From contig JAHLKH010000210.1 of assembly GCA_025526915.1 (NCBI GenBank), positions 1 through 41,285 of the forward strand: DNA of 41,285 nucleotides. Reading direction: 5' to 3'. Within the stretch, counting starts at the first letter, position 1. Each line of letters begins with the position of its first letter. The notes under the pieces are model-generated. The model was not told where the DNA came from. It did not search any database and was given only the letters and a program-made list of their open reading frames with translations. This stretch comes from Entophlyctis helioformis. Lineage: Eukaryota; Chytridiomycota; Chytridiomycetes; Chytridiales; Chytriomycetaceae. Both the position numbers and the translations under genes were made by a program. Of this stretch, positions 20,084 through 31,543 are shown in pieces.

Positions 20084-23000
20084 ATGGTGGATGCCATTCT
20101 TCGAGGCCCGAAACGACCAGGCCAGCTGCACACGGCGCGGCAGGCGTCACCACCAACCACAACAACAACAACGACCGCGGTGTCGGCGGTGTCGGCGGTG
20201 TCGCTGAACCGCACGCTGGCCATCTCGTCTGCCACGACCCCGTCACAGCCCCTGTCGCGCCATGTCCATACCCATGACCATGACCGTGACCATGACCATG
20301 ACCATGCCGCCGTCCATACGGGTCTACCACGACGTTCGACCGCGTCGCTCGCACCTCGAATGTCGAGACACCACACGCCGCGTCCGTCGTACACGGCACC
20401 GTACCTCTTGTCGTCGATGCCCGTGCCGTCACCGATGCCGTTACCGCTGCCTGTGCCGTTGCCGGTCGTGATGCTCGAGCAAGCGGCGTGGGAGGCTGCT
20501 CGCCGTGGAGTGGCGCCTGCTGCCGAGACGGCGTATGTGGCTCGGTCGCCTGCGATGGCACAGTCGTCCATGGCCACAATCACAACCACGCCGGCATCGA
20601 CAACCACTACCACAACGACGACGACAGCCACGACGACAGCGACAATGACAACGGCTTGGCCGATAGGTGGATTGCCGGCAACCGACTCGCGGCAACAGCA
20701 GATGCAGCGGCAGACGCGTATGCACACGCAACAACAACAACCACAGCATCAACAGGAACAACAACAACAACAGCAGCAGAGGGATGGACAAGTGGTGATC
20801 GCCGACGCGTTGCTGCGACACGGTGCGGCGAACGGGCCGGCACGATGGACATCACCGCCATCACTGCCATCCTCGACACTCTTCTTACCGTCCACGTATT
20901 CGTCTCCTTACACACACGCACACGGTGGCGTTGGCGGTGGCGGTCACGCACGGTCGCGCAATGCGAGACCCCCACCCGTCCTCTACACGGCAGCCGCGCG
21001 CGTCATCCGTCTCGTGCCGTGGCGGCTCCTTCTGCGTCGGCTGCCGGGCACGCTGCTCGCGGCCATCACGGTTCTGTCGGTGTGGGGCACGGTCGCGTGG
21101 CCTACCGGCACCGCATACCTTGTGCTCGCCATCCATGTGCACGCGTTGCTGGCCGTCTGCTGTCTGGCGTGCCGCGTGGCTGTTGGTGTGTGGATGTCGC
21201 GCAAGGCGGCGGCTGTTGACTGGGATGCCCGTGCTGGTGGTGGTGGGAGTGGGGCGTGTGTGAGAGGGGAGGGTGAGGGTGGGGGTGAGGGGATGGTCAC
21301 CCATGTGGTGCTGCTACCCAACTACTGTTCAGCGATGGGTACGCTGCGTGATACGCTGGACGTGCTCGCGTCCCATCGACGTGCACGGCACTCGTACATT
21401 GTGAGTCCGTTGCTGTTGCTCTTGTTGTTGTGGGGTTCGGCGCGCACACACGCACGCATGCATGCTGACAGCGACGGTGGATACACACAGATTTGCTTGG
21501 CGATGGAGGCGGCGGAAATCGGGTGCGAGGGCAAGGCACGTGGACTGGCAGCCCGCTACGCACACGCTTTCAAGGCCGTGCTGTTCACCATCCACCCAGC
21601 GAGCGACACGAGCGGCAAAACCAGCAACGTCGTATGGGCATTGCGGCAATTGACCAGCCTGTTCCCTGCACACGATGTATCGGGTGGATCGGGTGGATCC
21701 CATGTACATACCGCCCGACATGCTGTGTACGATACACACGGCTTGCACGACGCGATCTACGGTTGTTGCGGGCATGTCGTCGTGACCGTCATGGACGCCG
21801 ACACGGTGTTGGCGGAAACCTATTTCGCGTGTGTCGGCTACCGTGTCTTGAGCGCTTCGGCCGCCGACCGGCGCCACCTCATGTTTGCGCCACCGACCGT
21901 GTTTGACCGGTGAGTGAGTGTGATGTGTGAGTGTGTTGTCCACGTGTGTGGTTGTGTTGGCTGATGCATGACTGCGATCACTGGTATGGCATGGCACGCG
22001 ATAGGAATGCTCACAAGGTGCCGTTGGTGGTGCGGCTGGCCGACACGCTCTGGTCGCTCGGCGTCTTGGCCAGCCTGCGCGCACACGCACGCACCACGGT
22101 ACACTGTTGCGCTTACTCGTTGACGCTGGATCTTGCGCAGACGGTCGCCTTCTGCGACGCTGCTGGCGACGACATGGATATGTACCTCCAGTGCTATCTG
22201 GCTACGCGCGGCCGGGTGCAGGTCGTTCCCGTGTACTCGCCCGCGTCGCAGTGCAATGTCGGTGGTGGTGGTGGTGGTGGTGGTGGTGGTGGTGGTGGTG
22301 GTGGTGGTGGTGGTGTCTCGCCAGGCGTGACGGGACAGGCGGATAGCCTCGCTGCACGGTATTTGCAGGGTCGACGCCATTTGTGGTGCTCGGTTGACAC
22401 GGGGTCTGTGCTGGCCACGGCCATTGAGAGTGTTGCCGAGGCACTGGATGCCATGGGCAGGCGAGCCGACCCGACACCGACATCGGCAATAGCATCGACA
22501 CCGACACACCAACGGCGACCTGTGTTTACCCAACACGCGTCGTGGTTGGCACAGTGCCGGTGCATGAGGTGCATGCGGTGCACGCAATGGTCGCCAGCTG
22601 CATGTGCTGCGTCGCAGATACGCGCTACAAGGCTGTCGTGGGCATCGGTTCCACAACGCGCGTGTCGGGCCATCTTGCGGTGCGCACGCCGGCTCGTGCG
22701 GTCGCTTTGCACGCGCATGGGTCGGCCGACCGACTGGCGCGGCATGGACCCCACCGACGGCGACCCCGACCCTGATGCTGACTATGACGACCTGTACGAC
22801 TCGGACGCGGATGACGACAAGCATGGCTGGCACGAGCCGAGCGACCACACGCCTTACACCGAGACCACGCCACAACCGCACGCTGGCCCTCCAATCCGCC
22901 TTCCCGCCATGCTCCTCGTCCACCTCATCGAAACCCACGTCCTCGCCGGCGCGCTGTTCATCACGACCGCCGTCACGTACATCACGGCCGTGGTCCCGCT

Positions 23001-23733
23001 ATCCACCAACGCCGTGCCAGCCGCCGTCGTGTGGTCGCTCACAACCGCGTGCTGTATCCGCTGGGCACTCCTCGTCCCCACGCTCGTGCTCTGCGCGGCC
23101 CATCACGTGTTTTATGTGTGGGCTGCTCGCCGTCGATGGCTTGATCAGGCCGCCGACGGCGCTGTCGTCAACCGCGCGATGCTGGACACAGGTTGCGGCA
23201 CGCTGGATATGCTGGATACGCCGGATACGCCGGATACGCCGGATATGCCGGATACGACCGACACGCTCGACACGCCACAGTCGTCATTGTACATGAGCCA
23301 GACACGACACGATTCGGCCAAATGCCTCGCATCCATCAGTGTAAGCTGTACATCCCCAACATCACCGACATCACCAACACACACAACACATACGCAAACA
23401 TTGCCAGACACGAGTCAACGACCGTACCTCGACCAAAGACCATCCCTCGTTGCCCGGCGCACGCGGATGCATGTGGCAGAGATTCTCGCCACGCCGCTTG
23501 CCACGACGCTGTTGTACGTGCTGCCCGCTCTGCCGGAACACATCTCGCATCTCGCGCATCTCGTTACAAACCGTCGCGTGGTCCGCGCATCGACCAACAC
23601 ATTGACGCCGAGTGAGCCGTGCGTTTGCATCGAGGTGGACAGGGCACAACCTCCACAACCCCCACAGCTCCCACAACCGGTCGTGCGCGTCGTGCACCGC
23701 CAAGCCACCCGCCCCGTGCCTACATCCCTATGA
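20084..23733 (+). CDS. Membrane GT2-family glycosyltransferase A
   Basis: About 1154 residues, join(20084..21400,21491..21909,22005..23733). A 300-residue low-complexity N-terminus (Thr, His/Asp and Pro runs) precedes two membrane helices (TLLAAITVLSVWGTVAW, YLVLAIHVHALLAVCCLA). The catalytic domain has HVVLLPNYCSAMGTLRDTLD, ICLAMEAAE, the metal-binding DAD in VTVMDADTVLAETYF, the acidic GDDMDMYLQC and QGRRHLW in place of QxxRW. Further helices lie towards the C-terminus. Introns of 90 and 95 bp fall at places fixed by alignment to gene B (HRRARHSYI/ICLAM and VFDR/NAHKVP). A run of 18 GGT codons (22261-22314) sits just before QGRRHLW. The sugar substrate is unknown; by family it makes or extends a beta-linked glycan at a membrane. 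Confidence 0.85.
22261..22314 (+). repeat. (GGT)18 microsatellite coding poly-glycine
   Basis: Eighteen uninterrupted GGT triplets in frame, within the GT2 gene A catalytic region. Gene B has only EGEGEGLAGYISG at the corresponding point. Confidence 0.98.
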
Positions 23734-23926
23734 CCACTGCGCCATTACAATACAATACAACAAAAACAAACCTAGAGGGTACTGTTGGAACAGATTCATT
23801 GAATGGTAGTAAAACGGGGTGTCAAGACTTGAAAGGTTGGGTTGGATGTGGATAGGTGCGGGCGTGGCGCAGCGTGGCGTTGGGAGAGATTGGCCAGCCT
23901 TGAACCCATCCTCAGCGACAAAAAAT

Positions 23927-26297
23927 TTACACAGGAACGGCCACCGTCGCCGAGCTAAACGAAGAAGTGGACAGAGAGGCACGCAGGGGCGGCGTGTGGG
24001 ACATGCCCGTGGCAAACGACAGGGACGCGGCTGATGCGGCATCGTCCGTCTCGTCAAAGTATCCCTCGTCGCCCCGCGACGAACTGTTCGACTTGACTTC
24101 GAGCTCGTCCAGCTTGGCTGCCAGCTTGAGATGCGCTGGTGTGAGCTGGTGCATGTTGACAAAGGCATGGCTGCCGAGCTGGTGGTGCTTGGCTAGCAAT
24201 GCTTGTGCTGAACTGCTGTTGCTGCTGTTGCTGCTGTTGCTGTGGTGGTGCGCATGCTGGTGAATGTGCTGCAACTTGGATGCGGCGGCAGGAATCGTCG
24301 ACGACACAATCGACAGCGGCATGGGCTCAGAGACGCGCTCCGAGTACGGGGGCGGCGGCGTGCTGGGCACGGCCGGAGCAGAGCCAGCGGGCAGTCTGTT
24401 GAGGATGGGCTTGGCGGCCACCTTGTAGTCGAGCTGGTCCGTAAACAGGTGCGAAAACTGCGCGACAAACTGGGGGGCAATAAAGAAAAAGACGCCCGAA
24501 AACGGCGTTGCGATCCAGTCCAGCACGGCCCAGGGGTAGATGCGGGGGCGACGACAGCTGGGGACGCAGGCCGAGGTGCTGCACCTTGGGCTGGTCGTAG
24601 CCGGGGAGGACGCCCGCGGGAATGTACGAGAGGTCCGAGCCCGAGTCGACGCGGCGGCCGGCGATGCCCTCGGAGCGGTCCTGGAGGTTCCAGCGGTCAA
24701 AGCCGACCCACTGGTGGTACTTTTTCGTAAAAGTAAAACGTGGCGGCCGAGGGCAGGACGCAGGCCAGACGGAACCAGAAGCCGGCCGTGATGATAAACT
24801 TGACGGCGGGGTGGACGGACGCGACGGGCGAGACGACGGACCAGATGAGCGACGAGACGGGGTGCAGGAACGAGTTGGTGTCGGGCACGACGAGCGAGCC
24901 AAGGGCCACGAGCACGAGGAACTGGCCCATGAGGAGGTGGCACTCGAGGAGGCGGTGGGCAAGGACAAGGAGCAGCTTGGGGTTGATGGTCGAGGCGGAC
25001 GCGTCCTCCTTGCCAAACTTGGACACGCCGGCGTTCTTGAGCTGGACGGTGCGCTGGGTCTCTGGGGCAATGTACGAGAGGATGGTGCGGCGGATCGAGT
25101 AGCCAAAGTCGAGGGTGCCCCACAGGTGGCGCTTGCCCTGGGTGTAGCGGGCCGACATGCCCGAGATGTAGCCGGCGAGGCCCTCGCCCTCGCCCTCAAT
25201 GTTGCACTGCGACGCGGGCGAGAAGATGGTCTTGACAATCACGTGGCCGTTGGTGGAGAAGAAGCACTTGAGGTACATGTGCATGTCCTCGCCAATGGCC
25301 TCTGCGCCAGCGTCCCAGAAGCCGACCGAGATGGCCAGGTCCATCGAGACCGAGTAGGCGGAGCAGGGGATCTTGACGGGCGAGGTCGGGTACAGGTTGG
25401 AGATGACGCCAATGGACCAGTACATGTCCGTGACGCGCACAAACGAGGGCACGCTCTTTGCGTTGCGGTCAAAGACGGTCGAGGGGGCAAACATCATGAT
25501 GCGGCGCTGCTCGGGGGAAGCCACGGCGTAGTGGTACGAGAGGGCGGTGAAGTAGTCCTCTGCAAAGCCCGTGTCTGCGTCCATGACGGTCAGGATCTCG
25601 TGGTCGTGGCGGGCGCCGCCGCGCATGGCCATCTGGGTGGCGGCCCAGGCGACGTTGGACGACTTGCCGCGGATCTCGCCGGGACGGCCGCGGGGTGCAC
25701 GGTGTAGGTGATTTCAAAGAACGAGTCGCCGTAGGCCTGGAGCAGCTCGAGGGCCTTTTCCGAGGCGCCCTTTTCCGACTCTTCCATGGCGAGACAGACG
25801 CGGTACTGGGTGATGGCGCGACGGTGCGAGGCGAGCACGTCGAGGGTCTCGCAGAGGGTGTCCATGGTCTCCTTGTAGTTTGGGATGATGACAATGTGCA
25901 TGATCTGGTCAAAGGGGAGGTCGTGGGCGGTGTCTGAGCCGTCGGCGGCGCCAATCTCGCGGCAGTAGCGGGCGTGCCAGTCGGTCATGGAGTGGGCCTT
26001 TGAGTGGGTGTAGGCGACGTAGGTGCCGTAGACGGTGCGCGACACGTTGGCGAAGAAGACGGCGTGCAGGACGGAGTAGTAGAAGGCAAAGGCCCAGGGA
26101 GCGTTTGCGGGGGCGTAGAGGCAGAAGAGGATGAGGGCGATGTTGAGCAGGCCGGGCACGCGCTGCAGGAGCGGCTTCCAGGGCACGGCGGCCAGGTAGA
26201 CGCGGACGGCCTCTGCCAGCGACGCGGACGGCGAGAGGGCGGCAGCGGCGGTGTTGTGGTTGTAGTAGGCGACGTTTGGGCGGATGGTGGGAATCAT
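23927..26297 (-). CDS. Membrane GT2-family glycosyltransferase B (paralogue, three apparent frameshifts)
   Basis: About 790 codons from MIPTIRPNVAYYNHN (ATG at 26297) to the stop at 23927. It has two N-terminal helices (GLLNIALILFCLYAPA), HIVIIPNYKETMDTLCETLD, VCLAMEESEKG, TVHP, the DAD motif ILTVMDADTGFAEDYF, SAYSVSMDLA, GEDMHMYLKC and QGKRHLWGTLD, then C-terminal helices and a His/Ser/Asn-rich tail. Reading it whole needs one missing base at 25692-25695 (C4 on the coding strand), one extra at 24721-24725 (A5) and one extra at 24560-24563 (C4). Conserved motifs continue across each break, so these are assembly errors or very recent decay. The spacer to gene A (193 bp) is convergent. A CCGCAG acceptor 15 bp upstream of the ATG suggests a 5'UTR intron. 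Confidence 0.82.
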
Positions 26298-26952
26298 GGC
26301 GGGGGAGAGTCTGCGGGGCGAGAGTGGCGAGAGTGGCGAGAGAGAGAGACCAGAGAGAGAGACCAGAGAGAGAGACCAGAGAGAGAGACCAGAGAGAGAG
26401 ACCAGAGATAGAAAGAGACGAGAGAGAGGCTGCAAGGGGCACAGTCAGAGAGACAGACAGACAGAGAGGGTTAGTTGGTTGGCCGGGCAACAGGCAGAGA
26501 GAGACAGGGGAGCGAGAGAGAGAGAGAGAGAGGCAACTGCGTGGGAAGGGAGAGAGAGATGTGGCGGTGCTGGTGGATGAATGTCGAGGAATGTCGATGG
26601 ATGTCGATAATGGGCTGTCGATGATGGGTCGATGATGACATGATGGATGGATGGATGATGGTTGGATGATGCGAGGCGGGCGGGCGGGCCGAGTGCGGTG
26701 GCTCGTCATCCCGTCATCTCGTCATCCCGCTGCTGCTTCTGCTGTTGCTGCTTCTGCTGTTGCATGCATCCGCTCTGTCCGCTCTGTCCGTCCGTGTCTC
26801 CGGCTGTGCTGTGCGTGTCTCACCGTCTCACACTGTCTCAGGCCAGAGAGCCTCGAGGGACGGCACAGCCTCGCATCGATAGGCATCGCTCGGCATCGCA
26901 CGGCATTGCACAGACGGGCAGTGTGTGTGTGTGTGTGCGACTGCGTGCTTGT

Positions 26953-26984
<32 letters not shown>

Positions 26985-28915
26985 GTGGCTGATAACAGTG
27001 TGTGCAGTTCAAGGCTTGCTGCTGGTGCTGCTGGTGCTGCCGTGGGAGGGCGGGGAAGGACGGGGAAGAGACAGGGGAAGAGACAGGGGAAGGGGCAGGA
27101 GTGAGACAGCGGGCGCTCTTACCAGAGACACAGTCTATGGTGGCGTGGTGTGGTGCAGGCCTGGCTGTCGGTGAGGGCGGCGGGCGAGTGTCTAGAGTGT
27201 CTGCAAGTAAATACAAATGTGCGGGTGAGTGTGTGTGTGAGAGTGTGAGAGTGTGCGCAGTTGTGTGTGTGAGATTGTCGGGGGTTGGTGGCGGTGGGTG
27301 GTTGTGGTGGTGCAATGGCGCCCCCGTCTCTCTCTCGCGCGCGCTCTCTCTGTGTGTGTGTGAGCGAGCCCAGCATCAACTGCTGCCTGCCTGTGCGCGT
27401 GCGTGCGTGTGTGGTGCGGCGAGGTGCGGGCGATCACTCGTTTCCGCCGCACCGCACCTCGCCGCTGATTGGTCGACGCGGAGATCCCTGCCGCTGGAAC
27501 CGTTTTCGCTTGGCTGGCTTGTCTCGAGTGGCGTTGCGTTGCGTTGTGCTGCACTGTGCTGCGTTGACGAGAGACACTGGGTGGGGGTGGTGCAAGAGAG
27601 AGGCAAGTGCGGTGCAGCATCGGTCAGTAAGAGACAGACAGACAGGCACACTGCATACTCGGCACACACGGCACACATGGCACACTGCATATACGGCACA
27701 CTGCATAGGAGGTTGGATGCAACGAGGCAAGGCAGACTGTCGCACAACAAACCTTGCTGTGATGTTGTTGCTGTTGGTAGTGGTGGTGTTGTCGTATACG
27801 CAGACCGTCGAGACGAGGACGGGGGCAAGAGCAGGGCAGCGCACGGCACGGGCAGGGCAGGGGCAGGAGCCGAGCCGAGCGTGCGGCTGTGTGGTGTGGG
27901 ACAATCAGACCAAATAAGGGCGAATCGATGGTGACGCTGATGATGCCGCAGATGCTGATGCTGCCGCAGATGGTGGTGGTGGTGGTGGTGGTGGTGGTGG
28001 TACTGAACGGCAGGGCCAGCCAGGCAGCCAGCCAGCCAGGCGGCAGTGTGTGCGGGCAGGCCAGCCTTTGTTGTCTGCAGAGTTGTGTTGTGTGGGCCGG
28101 GCTGGGGGCGTCTGGACTGGACTGGGGGCGTCTGGCCTGGGCTGGCCCGTCTCGGGCATCTCGCAAAATGATGGGTGCGGGCGCTGGATGCAGACGGATG
28201 GACGTGCTGCTGCTGTCGTTGTTGTTGTGGTTGTTGTGGCTGTTGCTGTCGTTGTTGTTGTGGTTGCTGTCGTTGTTGTGGCTGTTGCTGTCGTTGCTGT
28301 GGGGGATGCGCCTGCTGCATCGATGCCCCTGTTGCCCCTACTGCCCCTGTTGCCCTGCTCGCGCTGCTCGCCCGCCTGCGACGAGCCTTGAACGCCTCCC
28401 GTGTGTCCGTCATCGAGACACAAGCGGCAGGCTGCCACACGCCGCATCGCTTGTATCGCTTGTATCGCTTGCATCGCACCAGAGAGACAGACAGAAGGCG
28501 AGGGCGAGGGCGAGGGCGAGGGCGAGACACACGCACGCACAGAGACGCAGAGGGCGAGAGAGAGAGACGCCCCACCATCCACAACCACAACCACAACCAC
28601 AACCACAACCACAGACGCACACTCCACTCACCAAGCAACAAAACACCAACGCCGTCGTCTATGGGAAAACGTCGACAAAATTCTGCGCGGGGCCCCTTTT
28701 AATGTCGTTCAAAATCAACAAGCAAATTTGCTGCTGGTGTTTGGCTGGTGTTTGGCTGTCATTGGCTGTCATTGGCTGTCGTTTGCGGAGGCGCGAGGAG
28801 AGAGGACAGAGCCTGGGACGCGTGACCAAGGCCATCGACGCCACCGCATCTCGCACTCGCCGTCATCTCGACCAACCGACTGACCAACTGACCAACTGAC
28901 CGGCTGGCAGGTAGA
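26298..28915. other. Long low-complexity leader/intergenic region upstream of GT2 gene B
   Basis: About 2.6 kb without a convincing gene. Going away from the GT2 start there are gagagagaccaga tandem repeats (about 26338-26410, a CT tract on the GT2 strand), a further AG run at 26515-26530, CTG repeats (26957-26982), a TGG run (27973-27999), TTG/TGG mixtures (28208-28310), GAGGGC repeats (28498-28525) and ACAACC repeats (28578-28612). On the minus strand a strong GTAAGAG donor at 27121 could pair with the acceptor at about 26312 to make a 5'UTR intron of roughly 810 bp. All open frames here look like by-products of the repeats. Confidence 0.5.
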
Positions 28916-29054
28916 TCAGAATGACCCAGGCGGTTCATTCCAGCACACTAGTAAGAGAGAGAATAAGGGGAGTGGGAAGCGGGAAAGCAGGCGGACGAGG
29001 GGGAAAGCAAGGGAAGGACGGAAAAGTAATAAAGTAAGAGACACGGGCGAGAGA

Positions 29055-31218
29055 TTAGAAAATGGCCGAGATGGCGCCCGCAATGAGCACCGCGACGTAG
29101 GTGAGCAGGCCCATGCCCAGGTTCGACAGCGACGACGACGCCGTCGTGCTCTTCTCCGTCGTGGCGTACGCGTCCTTGGTCTCGGACGACGAGCCGGCCG
29201 ACACGGGCGCGGCTGCTGCCGGGGCCGCTGGGGCAGCGGGGGCAGCGGGGGCAGCGGGACCGGCAGGGGCAGCATGGCCGGCACCGGCACCGACACCGGC
29301 AGTGGGCACGGGCAGGGCGGTCGGCACGGGCAGGGCGGTCGGCACATTGCCGTACTCGAGCGTGGGCTCGTTGTACGCGGGCTCGTTGTACGCGGGCGTC
29401 TCGGTCGGCTTGTAGCCCGGCAGGTAGTAGTCGACGTTCTCCTTGGCGTACAGCGTGTACACATCGCCCGTCGTGCACGACTCTTGCGTGGTGTAGCACG
29501 GCACAAGCGACGTCACGGGCGCCGTCGTGCACGTCGACGTGCTCACCACACATGTCTGCGTCGTGCTGCACGATGTCGTCGACGTCGTCACCGTCGATGG
29601 CGTGCACGTCGTGTACGACTGCGTGCATGTCGAGCCAATCACCTGCTCCGTCGTCAGCTTGTACGAGCCGTATGCAGAGTACACCGTCGACGTCGTCGTG
29701 GGCCAGCACTTTTCCTCGCTCTTGACCTCGGGATCCAGCGTGTACGAGTACGTGATCGTGTTCGTGACCTTGACGTCATCGCACGACGTCGTCGTCTTGT
29801 ACTCGGGCTCCGGCGTCGACACAGACTCGGTGTACTCGGTGTGCACCGACGTGTGGCACTGAATGTCCGTCGAGTACTTGGGGGCGGGCGTGTAGATCGG
29901 GATCGACGTGTACGTGGCGCACGAGCAGGTCGACGTGGTCGAGCATGACGCCGTGTACGTCGTCTTGGGCGGCTGCGGGCACGTCGACAGCGACGCCGAG
30001 CACGTGGACGTGGTGACACACGACTGGCTCTGCGTCGACGTGGGTGTCGCCGTGCATGTCTCGTACGACGTGGTGCACGACTCGTGCGAGGGGTAGTCCG
30101 TCGTCAGCTTGTACGAGCCGTACACCGAGTACACCGACGTCTCCGTAATCGTCACGCACTTTTCGTGTGTCTTGACCTCGGGCGCCGGCGTGTACGTCAC
30201 CTGCACCGGCGTGTACGTCGTGTACGTCGAGCAGAGCTCAACCGCCTCGTACGTCGGGTCCGGCGTCCACACCACCTCGACCTGGCTCGTCAGCGTCACG
30301 GGCTCGCAGAGCGTCGTCGTCGAGTAGATCGGGTCGTACGTCTTGGGCGTCGCGTACACCGTCGGGGCACACTGGCTCGTGGTCTCGTACACAACCTTTT
30401 CCTCGTAGCCCTCGTACACCTTGACCGGGTACACGCTCGGCACGCAGTACGACTCTGTGTGGTACTCGGGCTCGGGCTCGACGGTCAGGTAGTAGCCGTT
30501 GTCTGCAATCGAGAACGCACACGGAATGAACACAATCGCAGTGTCAGCCAGTCAGTCAGCCAGTCAAGTGAGATGTCCATGGCCAAGTGACGTCACGACG
30601 GAGAGCGGAGATTTTCATGGGCGAGGGGCGGGGTGTTGTGTATGTCTGTGCCTGTGCGAGACGCGACCCAGAAACGCGCAGAAAACGGAAACAATGCCCG
30701 CGGCGACTGCTCGAATCGCCCCGCCTCGCTCGCCGTTCGCCGTTCGCCGCTCGCCGCTCACCGCCAGCGACCCGTAAACAAAGGAAAGGTCGCAGTGCGC
30801 GGCAGAGCGGCCCGCGACAGCCGAAGCATCGAGCAAGCAAGCAGACGGCAGGCCGAGCCCAGACAAACACGACACTCGCCCCTATCATCGCGTGCCGTGT
30901 CTGTGCCGCGCACACGGGGGCAGACACAGACAGCGAAACACTGGATCATAGAGCGGTGTGCCGTGTCTGCTGGCGTCGTCCACGAATCTGACCGTCGCGA
31001 GCGAGCAGCGGCATGTGGCAAGCAGGCGTCGGCGGCCGACACGGACAGACGGGCAGGCAGACAGGCAGGCAGGCAGACAGAGAGGCAGACATCGCGCGCA
31101 CGGTGGGGAGGGGAGGCATCGCACAACCACAGACACTCTGGGAGAAGACGAGACGAGACGTACCAGCGCGAACGCCCTGAGCGAGAACGCCCAAAATAAT
31201 AGCAGAGATTCCGAGCAT
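29055..31218 (-). CDS. GPI-anchored Cys/Thr-rich cell-surface protein
   Basis: Exactly 500 residues, complement(join(29055..30502,31164..31218)). Exon 1 is a signal peptide (MLGISAIILGVLAQGVRA). The 661-bp intron (GTACGT...TTGCAG, phase 1) places mature Asp-Asn-Gly-Tyr right after it. The ectodomain is rich in Thr, Ser, Tyr and Cys, and shows an internal duplication: a block with EKC...VYSVYGSYKLTT and SCVTTSTC recurs as EKC...VYSAYGSYKLTT and SCSTTQTC. The C-terminus has an Ala/Pro spacer, a small-residue stretch and the hydrophobic tail YVAVLIAGAISAIF, which fits a GPI-attachment signal. It is likely a heavily O-mannosylated wall protein. I do not recognise the family. The cysteine-rich module could be an adhesin-type fold; that is inference. 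Confidence 0.8.
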
Positions 31219-31298
31219 TGTGTCGCGTGTCTTCTTTGCTGTCTCTTTTGTCGTTTCTCGATCTGGCGGAAACCCGCTTGTTGGCCAGCCCCCGTGAA

Positions 31299-31304
31299 TT
31301 TATA
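31299..31304 (-). promoter_or_regulatory. TATA box of the GPI-anchored protein gene
   Basis: The minus strand reads CCTATAAATT about 80 bp upstream of the ATG at 31218. It shares the CCTATAAA core with the CBM19-like genes. Confidence 0.55.
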
Positions 31305-31543
31305 GGAGGGGCGGCGGCGGCAGCAGTCACAAGCGCAGTCGCATGCAGTGGTATTGTCTGGCTTGTTTGTTGTGTCAACAGACTCGCACAATAGGCTTGT
31401 ATTTGCTTGGCGACTGCGCCGCTGTGGGCGAATCATGCGGGGGCAGGCGGCCGATACAGACACACCAGATAACACAGGGAGAGGAGGGAGGGAGGGGGAG
31501 ATGGGGAGATGGAGATGGAGATGGGGAGGGGAAATGCAAGTGT

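Noticed and set aside
28210..28390. Plus-strand Cys-rich or Val-rich frames
   Set aside because: They come from TTG/TGC/TGG microsatellite-like DNA and are present in all frames.
27376..28641. Minus-strand open frame rich in Gln/Pro and His runs
   Set aside because: It is made of CAG/CAA, CAC and CAAC repeats with no domain, start context or splice support.
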